Below, in pieces: positions 9,572-16,961 of a DNA stretch of 64,000 nucleotides. Origin of the DNA: Whitmania pigra (taxonomy: Eukaryota > Annelida > Clitellata > Hirudinida > Haemopidae); the NCBI GenBank assembly GCA_021613335.1, contig JAJTWR010000074.1, positions 1 through 64,000 on the forward strand, given 5' to 3'. Position 1 is the first letter of the stretch, and the number at the start of each line of letters is the position of its first letter. The position numbers and the translations under genes are program-made. The notes under the pieces were generated by a model. It was not told where the DNA came from, searched no databases, and worked only from the letters and a program-made list of their open reading frames with translations.

Positions 9572-10366
9572 TCACCCTCCTGTCAATCGGTTGCCTGAAA
9601 GGCTGTCAGCCAGCACAGCCACCAGAGCTGCCGTCAGCGAGAGGGCGGCGACAGGGGCGATCCACAGCCATGGCGCGATCGTGACGAAAGCAAAACCGCT
9701 GGCGGCAAGCTGACCCAAGCTCGTGACCGCCGGATCGCCCAAACCGACGAAGGCCAGAGAAGCCTCGGTGACGACCGCCCCTGAGAACAGGGCGCTGCCG
9801 CTCGACAAGGCAACGGTGGCCGTGTGCGGCATGATATGGCGGATGACAAGGCGCCACGACGAAGCTCCCAGCGCGTGCGCGGCGCGCACAAATTCACGGT
9901 TGCGCAAGGACAGGGCTTCGATTCGCGTCAATCGTGCGGTCAATGGCCAGCGCAACAGGCCGAGCACAAGAATGAGATGGCCGGTTGTTCCGCCGAAAAG
10001 GGCGGCGACCAGGATCGCGACCAGCAGGACCGGCAGGCTGGCCACGACATCCGCTGCGTGCATGAGCAGCTCATCCAGCAGGCGCGGACCAAGGGCCGCG
10101 GCAAGTCCGACGGCCATTCCGCAGACGAGCGCCAGCCCGGCAACGCCCGTCCCGACCAGGAACGAGGTGCGCAGACCCTGAACCGTCGCCTTCAGCATGT
10201 CGCGGCCAAGATCGTCGGTGCCAAGGGGATGGGCGAAGGATGGCGCCAGAAAGGGATCGTTCCAGGGCAGGCGCTCCAGCCCGCCCTCGGGGGCAAGCAG
10301 AAGGGCCCAAGCGAGCGCAGCCAGAAACGCTCCTCCGACGCCGATGGCCCGCCTGCTTACGATCAT
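9572..10366 (-). CDS. peptide/nickel-type ABC transporter permease, DppC-like
   Basis: Inner-membrane permease of about 264 residues with an N-terminal membrane segment, the HPLGTDDLGRDM signature of DppC/OppC proteins and the EAA-type loop (REFVRAAHALGASSWRLVIRHIMP split over about residues 165-190). The ATG at 10366 overlaps the stop of the partner permease (ATGA). It would form the import channel with the 10363-11326 gene for a solute delivered by the 11323-12882 binding protein. The usual DppD/DppF ATPases are not next to it. Confidence 0.85.
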   Translation of the reverse strand: MIVSRRAIGVGGAFLAALAWALLLAPEGGLERLPWNDPFLAPSFAHPLGTDDLGRDMLKATVQGLRTSFLVGTGVAGLALVCGMAVGLAAALGPRLLDELLMHAADVVASLPVLLVAILVAALFGGTTGHLILVLGLLRWPLTARLTRIEALSLRNREFVRAAHALGASSWRLVIRHIMPHTATVALSSGSALFSGAVVTEASLAFVGLGDPAVTSLGQLAASGFAFVTIAPWLWIAPVAALSLTAALVAVLADSLSGNRLTGG

Positions 10367-11326
10367 CGATCGATAAGGCGGGGATCGAGGCGGCAGGCCA
10401 GCGCATCGACGACCATATTGACCGATACCATGACAAAGCTGGCGAAAAGAACGATGCCGACGACAACCGGATGATCGCGAGCGGCGGCCGAAGTGACGGC
10501 AAGCCGCCCCAGGCCCGGCAAAGCAAAGACCGTCTCGATCACGACCGCGCCGCCAATCAGATTGCCAAGGCGCCACCCCAATAGGACGAGAACAGGCAGC
10601 GCGACGTTCGGCAGGACGTGGTGGAGCAGCGTCCGCCGGTCTCCGGCCCCTTTTGCCCGCGCTGTGACGATATAGGGCCGCGCCAACTCCTCTTGCGCTC
10701 GAGCTTGCACGATCAGCGCGGCAAACGCGAGCTGTCCGAGCGTTAAGGTCAGGACAGGCAGGAAAAAATGATGAACGACATCGACCATACCCGCCATGGC
10801 GATCGGCTGCCCGGGAGCTGGCAGCGCTCCTGGTCCTTGCACGGGGAAAAGGCCAAGGGTCAAGGCAAGAAGCAGCACCAGGGCATGACCGGTGACATAG
10901 CTTGGCACGGCATACAGCGCTGCAAGCCACCCGGCCAGTCCCCGCCACCGCCGTTTCGACCCGGCCGAGCGCAGGCCGAGCGCCGTACCAAGCCAGGTTG
11001 CAAGGCCGATGGCTGGCGCCATCAAAGCCAGCGTTACCGGCAGGCGCCCGGCAATCAGGCTGATGACGCTTTCCTGCGTTCGATAGGAATGTCCCCAATC
11101 GCCCCGCGCCAGCCGGGACAGCCAGCTGGCATAGATCGCGGGCAGCGAACGATCCAGCCCATAGGCTCGCGCGATCTCCTCGGCATAGCCCGGCGCGCCG
11201 GACTCGCCCCCAAGCGCCATGGCAGGCCCGCCAGGCGCAAGATGGGTGAGCAAAAAAAACCAGCGTCGCGGCGAACCAGAGGGTCACGAGCGCAAAACCG
11301 AGCCGCCGCAACGCAAGCAAGATCAT
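10363..11326 (-). pseudogene. peptide-type ABC transporter permease, DppB-like, with a frame break in a T8 run
   Basis: The normal N-terminus (MILLALRRLGFALVTLWFA, then TLVFF) starts at 11326, and the remainder (LLTHLAPGGPAMALGG through LDPRLIDR) is one frame over. The switch falls at a run of eight T on the coding strand at about 11252-11259; seven would restore the frame. Six membrane helices and an EAA loop (AKGAGDRRTLLHHVLPN) are recognisable. The start overlaps the binding-protein stop by 4 bp. Homopolymer slippage, sequencing error or decay are all possible. Confidence 0.75.
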
Positions 11327-12882
11327 TTCACCCGCCGGGCGTCTTCAGCGAACTGGCCGCTCCAGGGGGCAAAACCGGTAAAATCATCGCGCCAGGCCGC
11401 CGTCATGTCGGTTTCGACCAACCACCAATAGGGCAGACTATCCGCCAGCCGCCGTTGGATGGCGTGATAGGCTTTGGAACGTTCGCCCAGATCGTTGGTC
11501 GATCCGGCGAAATCGAACAGACGATCGATTTCATCGTCGCGATAGGCAGCAGCGTTCGAGAAGGGCACGGCGCCGATGGCGCTGGAATGATACATCCGGC
11601 GCACCCCGATTTCCGGGTCGCTCCCGTTGCAATAGGAGATGAGCGCTAAATCGAAATCGCGCTGCGTGAACACGGTATCGGCCAAGGCCGCCGGGTCTTG
11701 CATGCGGACCCGCAGCGCGATGCCGACCGTGGCCAGTTGCTGGCGCAATGCCTCGGAATAGCGAGCGAAGATCGGGAAATGCACGATGTCGAAGGTGGCG
11801 CGCAAGCCGTCCGCCCCGGGCGTCAAACCGGCTTGGTCGAGCAACGCATTGGCGGCGGCGGGATCGGGCGAGTAACGATCCAATATGCCGGCAAGATGCG
11901 CCCATTCTATACCCGATCCGATGGGGGCGGTGGCTGTCCGTCCCTGACCGAAGGTGACAAGACGCAATATCCGGTCGCGATCGATCGTGCGCGCAAAAGC
12001 CTGACGCACCTTGATATCCGACATCCGCGGGCGATCGAGGTTGAAGGCCAGGGTCATGATGCAATTGGCGCCGCCCGATCCGCTTTTGGTGTCGAGCAGC
12101 GTTACCGGCTGCCCTTTCAGCCTGCGCGCGTCGATGGCGGAGACGCGGGCGAGCATGTCCACCTCGCCGGCGAGCAGTGCGTTCGTCTGGGTGGCGGCAT
12201 CGGGGATGATGCGGAAGACCAGCCGGTCGATCTGCGGCTTGCCGGGTTTGAAATAATGCTCGTTCCGCACGAGCGCGACCTGATCGTCCTTGCGGTAGCT
12301 CTCGAAAGCAAAAGGGCCGCTGCCGACTGGCTTGAGGTTTGCCGGGCTGCGCATGAGGTCGCTTCCGGCGTGGATGTGCCGCGGGAGGATGGGAGCTTCG
12401 GTCACATCGAGATGACCGAGCAGCGCTGGATAGGGACGGTGTAGCCGGAACACGACCGTGCCGGGATCGGGCGTCTCGATGGCGGCGACGACTGGAGCAA
12501 GACCCGAGCGCGCGCGGGCATGAAAGCGGAACAGCGCCTCCTCGAAGGTGAATTTCACGTCGTGCGAGGTTACGGCTGAACCATCGTGCCAGCGCGCGCC
12601 GCTTGTGAGGTAAAAGGTTGCGGTCAGGCCATCTGGCGCAATCTGCCATGAGTGGGCGAGATCGGGTTGCGGTTTGCCGGTCCGATCGAGCGCGATGAGG
12701 CCGTTATAAAGCGAATCGGCTACGGCATGCAACGGACCAGCGGTTGAGATCGCCGGGTTGAGATGGCCCGGATCGCCGGATACGGCGACGATGACGGTGA
12801 CGGTTGACGGCGCAGGCGATACCTGTGCGTGCGCTAGACCGGCTATGACCGTGATCGCAAGAGTAAGGATAATTTTACGCAT
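11323..12882 (-). CDS. periplasmic solute-binding protein, family 5 (peptide/opine type)
   Basis: About 519 residues from the ATG at 12882, chosen because it follows a CAGGAGA ribosome site and starts a clear Sec signal (MRKIILTLAITVIAGLAHA). The mature part has family 5 landmarks: GDPGHLNPAIST, YNGLIALDR, then LAHSWQIAPDGLTATFYL and RWHDGSAVTSHDVKFTF. First gene of an operon with the two permeases. The substrate cannot be read from sequence; dipeptides, nickel chelates or opines are usual for the family. Confidence 0.87.
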   Translation of the reverse strand: MRKIILTLAITVIAGLAHAQVSPAPSTVTVIVAVSGDPGHLNPAISTAGPLHAVADSLYNGLIALDRTGKPQPDLAHSWQIAPDGLTATFYLTSGARWHDGSAVTSHDVKFTFEEALFRFHARARSGLAPVVAAIETPDPGTVVFRLHRPYPALLGHLDVTEAPILPRHIHAGSDLMRSPANLKPVGSGPFAFESYRKDDQVALVRNEHYFKPGKPQIDRLVFRIIPDAATQTNALLAGEVDMLARVSAIDARRLKGQPVTLLDTKSGSGGANCIMTLAFNLDRPRMSDIKVRQAFARTIDRDRILRLVTFGQGRTATAPIGSGIEWAHLAGILDRYSPDPAAANALLDQAGLTPGADGLRATFDIVHFPIFARYSEALRQQLATVGIALRVRMQDPAALADTVFTQRDFDLALISYCNGSDPEIGVRRMYHSSAIGAVPFSNAAAYRDDEIDRLFDFAGSTNDLGERSKAYHAIQRRLADSLPYWWLVETDMTAAWRDDFTGFAPWSGQFAEDARRVK

Positions 12883-13040
12883 ACCGGATCTCCTGCCGGG
12901 AATGTATGATGAACTTAACATTTCTCATACATGCGAGCGATGATCTCATGCGCCAGCTCCGCTGTGTTGGGTACGGATGGAGCCAGCGTCAAGCGCGCAC
13001 CTGCGCGATACGGTTCGAAAATTCAACCCATTGAAAACAT

Positions 13041-13117
13041 TGGCGTCCTCGGCGGGATTCGAACCCACGACCTACAGCTTAGGAGGCTGTCGCTCTATCC
13101 TGCTGAGCTACGAGGAC
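13041..13117 (-). tRNA. tRNA-Arg (anticodon CCT)
   Basis: A complete cloverleaf with 7-bp acceptor GTCCTCG/CGAGGAC, D arm starting TAGCTCAGC, anticodon stem ACAGC/GCTGT enclosing CTCCTAA, T arm GGTTCGAATCC, and an encoded CCA at 13041-13043. Reads AGG codons. Confidence 0.95.
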
Positions 13118-13506
13118 GGATCGGCAGGGCGAAAGCAAACAATGCATGCGCTGCAATTCAAGTCAATGTTCCTTGGCGCCAAACAGGCGATCCTCAGCAT
13201 CGCCCGAGCCTGGAACGCCATAGGCGCTACCATCTGGATGAGCGTCAAGGGTCGCATGAAACACCTTAGATCCCGAGATGACGGGCAAAAAAGCGCGACG
13301 CACATCCGGCGTTGCGGCCAGAGTCATGAACCGGACCCGTTCCGCTGCCGCGCGACCGATGCTGTGCGGTCACGCACACGGACCAGCCCATGCTGGATCG
13401 GAGGATTGGTAAAACTCGGGTCGCATCATGGTAACCGGCGCAAGAAAAGGGTGAAACCCGCCCCGACAGCCCAACGCACCGCCGCCCGGAGCCCAAAAGC
13501 AACCGA
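13118..13506. other. gene-free stretch between tRNA-Arg and rpmB
   Basis: About 390 bp in which I see no conserved protein, RNA or mobile element. It contains the promoter side of the tRNA gene and the downstream side of rpmB. The short open frames here lack recognisable similarity. Confidence 0.5.
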
Positions 13507-13797
13507 TCAGGCCGCAGCAGCGGCCTTCTTGGCAATCAGCCGCTTCAAGCGGCGCACATCCGGCGCCATATCGACCGTTTTTGCCTTGAGCAGGTAAGCA
13601 TCCAACCCCCCGGCACGCTCAATCGACCGGATGGCATTCGTCGACAGCCGCAACCGAACCGGGCGGCCCAAAGCATCGCTCAGCAACGCCGTTTCTTGAA
13701 TATTGGGCAAAAACCGGCGGCGAGTCTTGTTGTTGGCGTGGCTGACATTGTTGCCCGTCTGCACGCCTTTGCCGGTGACGGAACACCGTCTTGCCAT
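13507..13797 (-). CDS. rpmB: 50S ribosomal protein L28
   Basis: Ninety-six residues starting [20 protein letters not shown], the L28 signature, with [11 protein letters not shown] and the basic C-terminus RLKRLIAKK. The start at 13797 gives the conserved N-terminus; an upstream in-frame ATG adds seven residues absent from the family. Component of the large ribosomal subunit. Transcribed alone, facing the tRNA-Arg. Confidence 0.95.
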   Translation of the reverse strand: MARRCSVTGKGVQTGNNVSHANNKTRRRFLPNIQETALLSDALGRPVRLRLSTNAIRSIERAGGLDAYLLKAKTVDMAPDVRRLKRLIAKKAAAAA

Positions 13798-14084
13798 GAT
13801 CGCATCCTCATATTGCAAAAAAAAACACTCCGGCGGACGCCACAGCGCACCGCCGCCCTTCCCCTCCGGGCAAGCGGGCTCCTTTATACCAGCTTCAACC
13901 GAGGGTCAAGGCTTTAATCAATCGCGGAAAAGTTGCAATCTGGCATCAAAATGCTATAAAATATATTTAAGCACCACAAAATGTATTTACGGGTGAATTT
14001 ATACTCTATATGGTAAGCGGGAGCACAGAAATTGCGCCACCTCATTAGAATGATGATAATTTCCTGCGAGAGCGGGTGCTCGTC

Positions 14085-15818
14085 ATGTTTCTAACGGATG
14101 CGCTTGATACTGCTGTGAGTCTGTACCATCAAGGGCAGATCATTGATCTGGAAAAATTGTGCCGGCGAATTTTGGCGGTGGCGCCAGATCATCCCGACGC
14201 CTTGAATCTCATGGCGCTCGCGTTGCATGGAATCGGGCATTTTACCGAAGCGGTCGATCGTATCGCGCGGGCGGTTGCCTTGCATCCAGAATCGCTCGTC
14301 TATCGCAACAGCCTGGCCATGTTGCGTGCCGCGGCGGGCGATCCCGTCGCCGCTGAGGAGGAATACCGGCGATTGCTCGCCTTGCAGCCCGACATGGCTG
14401 GGCTGCGGCTTGGCTTGGCTAGTTGCTTGATCGATCAGGGCAGTGTTTTGGCCGCTGAACGGGTTTTGAGCGACTTGCCGGCCAACCTGACGCCTGGCGA
14501 GATGACGGCGGCAAGCCTGTCCTATGAGCGGATCGGTTGGAGCGCCAAAGCGCTGAGCCTGGCTCGCGCCGCCTATCGGATGGCGCCGCAAGCGCTGGAA
14601 GTCCGTCTGCGGCTGGCGGAAGCGCTGGCAAGGGCTGGGGCGCTCGACGAAATGCCAGCGCTGCTGGAAACTTGTCTGGCGGATGAGCGGCTCGGCTATG
14701 TCGCTCGGCTGGATTTCGTCACCCTGCTGCACCGCGGCGGGTTCAACGATCTGACCTTGTACCTGCTCCAGAAAATGGCCAAGGCTCGGCCGGAAGATGC
14801 CAAAACCTTATCCTATTTTGGCGCCTTGCTGCTCGATGAAGGGCATCTCGCCGCAGCTGAGGCCGTCTTGCGTAAAAGCCTGAAATTGTGCCCCAACCAA
14901 GGGCAGGTCATTTTTAACCATGCGCTGGCCTTGCATAAGTTGGGATATCCCGATGCCGCTATCGAAAGCTATCGGCGAGCGCTGGCCTTCGATGAAAATT
15001 GCGAGGATGCCCGCATCAATCTGCTCGCCTTGCTGGCGGAAACCGGCGAGCGGGGGCTATGGTCGGATCTGACCAGCGCCCCCAGACCCGAGAGCAACCG
15101 GCATCAGTTTTATGTTTTATGTTTTCCCAAAAGCGGTTCGACCTTCTTGTGCACGGTATTGGAGCAGTTGACCGGATTGCGCATGACGGTTGTCACGCAA
15201 GGTTATTTCCAAAATGAGCAAGAGTTCAGCCGCGATATGATGCTCAAATTGGCAATGCAGGATTATATCGTCCACCAACATTGCCGTGCAACCATTCCCA
15301 ATGTGCATTTGTTGCAGGCTTTCGACATCCGGCCGGTGATTCTGGTGCGAAATCTCGCCGATGCTCTGGTCAGTATGGTTGATTATCTGACCAAAGAATC
15401 CCAAGGCAACACTTTTTTTGGATTGGCCTATCGACACTGGTCGCTGGAAAGGCGGATCGACGCCGTCATCGCCCGTTATGCTCATTGGTATATCGAGTTT
15501 TTCGCTTCCTGGACTCGTGAACGCCGTAGAGGCGCGCTCGATTGCTGTTTCGTTCGCTATGAGGATATGATCGCCGACAAGCCGGGGACCGTGATGCGAG
15601 TGGCGCAATTCCTTGGCCTGCCGGGTGGATCGGACGAGGTGATGCGGGCGGTGAGCCGCAGCGATAACGCCCAGGCGCGGACCTTGTTCAACAAGGGGGT
15701 GGCCGGGCGCGGCAGAGCGACGCTGAGCCTGGCGCAGATGCGAGAGCTGGAGCGACTGGCAAAGTTTTACCCCGACATCGATTTTCGCCCGATCGGGCTG
15801 GCGGCTCATCCAGATTAA
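14085..15818 (+). CDS. TPR-repeat protein fused to a sulfotransferase domain
   Basis: The N-terminal two thirds are tandem tetratricopeptide repeats (for example HPDALNLMALALHGIGHFTE, then EEEYRRLLALQPDMA). The last 240 residues form a sulfotransferase fold: FPKSGSTFLCTVLEQL (PAPS 5'-phosphosulfate loop, about residue 350), VILVRNLADALVSMVDYL (3'-phosphate site) and FVRYEDMIADK. Bacterial TPR-sulfotransferases are thought to sulfate glycans or peptides; the acceptor is unknown here. ATG at 14085 and GTG at 14076 are both possible starts. It stands alone, with long gaps on both sides. Confidence 0.8.
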   Translation: MFLTDALDTAVSLYHQGQIIDLEKLCRRILAVAPDHPDALNLMALALHGIGHFTEAVDRIARAVALHPESLVYRNSLAMLRAAAGDPVAAEEEYRRLLALQPDMAGLRLGLASCLIDQGSVLAAERVLSDLPANLTPGEMTAASLSYERIGWSAKALSLARAAYRMAPQALEVRLRLAEALARAGALDEMPALLETCLADERLGYVARLDFVTLLHRGGFNDLTLYLLQKMAKARPEDAKTLSYFGALLLDEGHLAAAEAVLRKSLKLCPNQGQVIFNHALALHKLGYPDAAIESYRRALAFDENCEDARINLLALLAETGERGLWSDLTSAPRPESNRHQFYVLCFPKSGSTFLCTVLEQLTGLRMTVVTQGYFQNEQEFSRDMMLKLAMQDYIVHQHCRATIPNVHLLQAFDIRPVILVRNLADALVSMVDYLTKESQGNTFFGLAYRHWSLERRIDAVIARYAHWYIEFFASWTRERRRGALDCCFVRYEDMIADKPGTVMRVAQFLGLPGGSDEVMRAVSRSDNAQARTLFNKGVAGRGRATLSLAQMRELERLAKFYPDIDFRPIGLAAHPD

Positions 15819-16240
15819 GGCGGCAGCCGCGCCGCGCACGGCGACGAGGTAAAACGAAGGCGTCCGCCCGCCGACAGATCCGCCGGTTGTGCGGCAGCCA
15901 TTGAAACAGGCGCTTAGGCGATTGCCGCCGGATCCTTCAATGGCTGGAAGCCTCCCAATGCCCTGCCTCCAAGAACAAGGCCAATGAAAATCAATAAGAT
16001 GCAAGGATGAAAGGTGAAAATTCAGAGATTTTCGAAGACGCCCGCCGGCAGCGCTTTGCGGCGGAAAACGATAGTTTTTATTGGGTGGAAAACGAGTATG
16101 CTGATCGTTCATCAGAGTGTATAGGCTGTAGCTTCGATTTGATTTCGCTCGAATTTCTGCACAACCTCTACGGTTGTCCGGCAGGATTCCTGTCATTCCC
16201 TCCGTCTTACTTTCCGCTCTTTTTTGTTAGGAGGTAGCAA
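15819..16240. other. non-coding or unrecognised stretch
   Basis: No recognisable gene. A 76-codon open frame (16007-16237) shows no known motif and has unconvincing composition. The end of the stretch carries the ribosome site of the next small ORF. Confidence 0.4.
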
Positions 16241-16342
16241 GTGGCGAAACAGTCTCTCATTGCTATTGTGAGCGACGGATTGGGGCATCCGCTGTCGCCC
16301 CGCTTTTCAAAGCCGGCTGCAACCTTGGCTGTCGTCGCTTGA
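16241..16342 (+). CDS. 33-residue ORF with a strong ribosome site, function unknown
   Basis: GTG start preceded by a near-perfect AGGAGG seven bases upstream. The product begins VAKQSLIAIVSDGLGHPLSP and ends FSKPAATLAVVA. It sits 26 bp ahead of the hydroxylase small-subunit gene, so it may be a leader peptide, a small co-transcribed protein, or the truncated start of a lost gene. The strong ribosome site is the only firm evidence. Confidence 0.35.
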   Translation: MAKQSLIAIVSDGLGHPLSPRFSKPAATLAVVA

Positions 16343-16367
16343 ACCGCTACGAGCGCGCTTTCGAAGT

Positions 16368-16961
16368 ATGAACGCCATGAGCAACGGGGCCCGCCCGGTC
16401 CACCTCACGCAGGTCGCTCACCTGAGCGTCAACGGCCTCAAGTTTGAGATCGATGTCGCGCCGGCCACGCCATTGCTCTATGTGTTGCGCAACGATCTCG
16501 CTCTCAACGGCCCAAAATACGGTTGCGGCCTGGGCGAGTGCGGTGCGTGCACGGTGTTGATCGATGGCGTGGCCGCGCGATCTTGCGTCATTCCGGTCCG
16601 CGGCGTTGCTGGACGTGAAATCACCACGCTGGAAGGGTTGGAGGGGCCCGACGGCCCAGGCTCAACCCAACAGGCTTTCATCGACCGTCAGGCGGCGCAA
16701 TGCGGCTACTGCCTTAACGGCATGATCATGACGATCGAGGCTCTGCTGCGCCGCAATCCGCATCCATCCGAGCAGCAGATCCGCGAGGAGCTTCGCTACA
16801 ATCTGTGCCGCTGCGGCGCCCACATCGAAATCCTGCAGGCCGCGCGGCTGGCGGTCGAATATCTCAACGGCGGACGAAACCGCGGCATTCCTCCGCCTTG
16901 CGGTAAGAGCTGCGCTTCCGGTTCGCTCCAGGGTTCCGCCCAAGCGGATGCCTGCTCATGA
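16368..16961 (+). CDS. [2Fe-2S] small subunit of a molybdenum hydroxylase, nicotinate dehydrogenase NicA-like
   Basis: Carries the plant-type ferredoxin cluster CGLGECGACTVLIDG with its fourth cysteine in ARSC, and the second cluster CGYCLNGM ... YNLCRCGAHIEI, as in NicA and isoquinoline oxidoreductase small subunits. It passes electrons from the Mo site to haems. A tail of about 35 residues after YLNGG is longer than usual. Its end overlaps the large-subunit start by 4 bp. An ATG four codons in is an alternative start. Confidence 0.85.
   Translation: MNAMSNGARPVHLTQVAHLSVNGLKFEIDVAPATPLLYVLRNDLALNGPKYGCGLGECGACTVLIDGVAARSCVIPVRGVAGREITTLEGLEGPDGPGSTQQAFIDRQAAQCGYCLNGMIMTIEALLRRNPHPSEQQIREELRYNLCRCGAHIEILQAARLAVEYLNGGRNRGIPPPCGKSCASGSLQGSAQADACS

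Noticed and set aside
12931..13597. Open frames across the tRNA-Arg gene
   Set aside because: They run through the tRNA on the opposite strand and show no protein similarity.
15117..16196. Minus-strand open frame of 359 codons
   Set aside because: Antisense to the TPR-sulfotransferase gene, with no motif; an effect of high GC.
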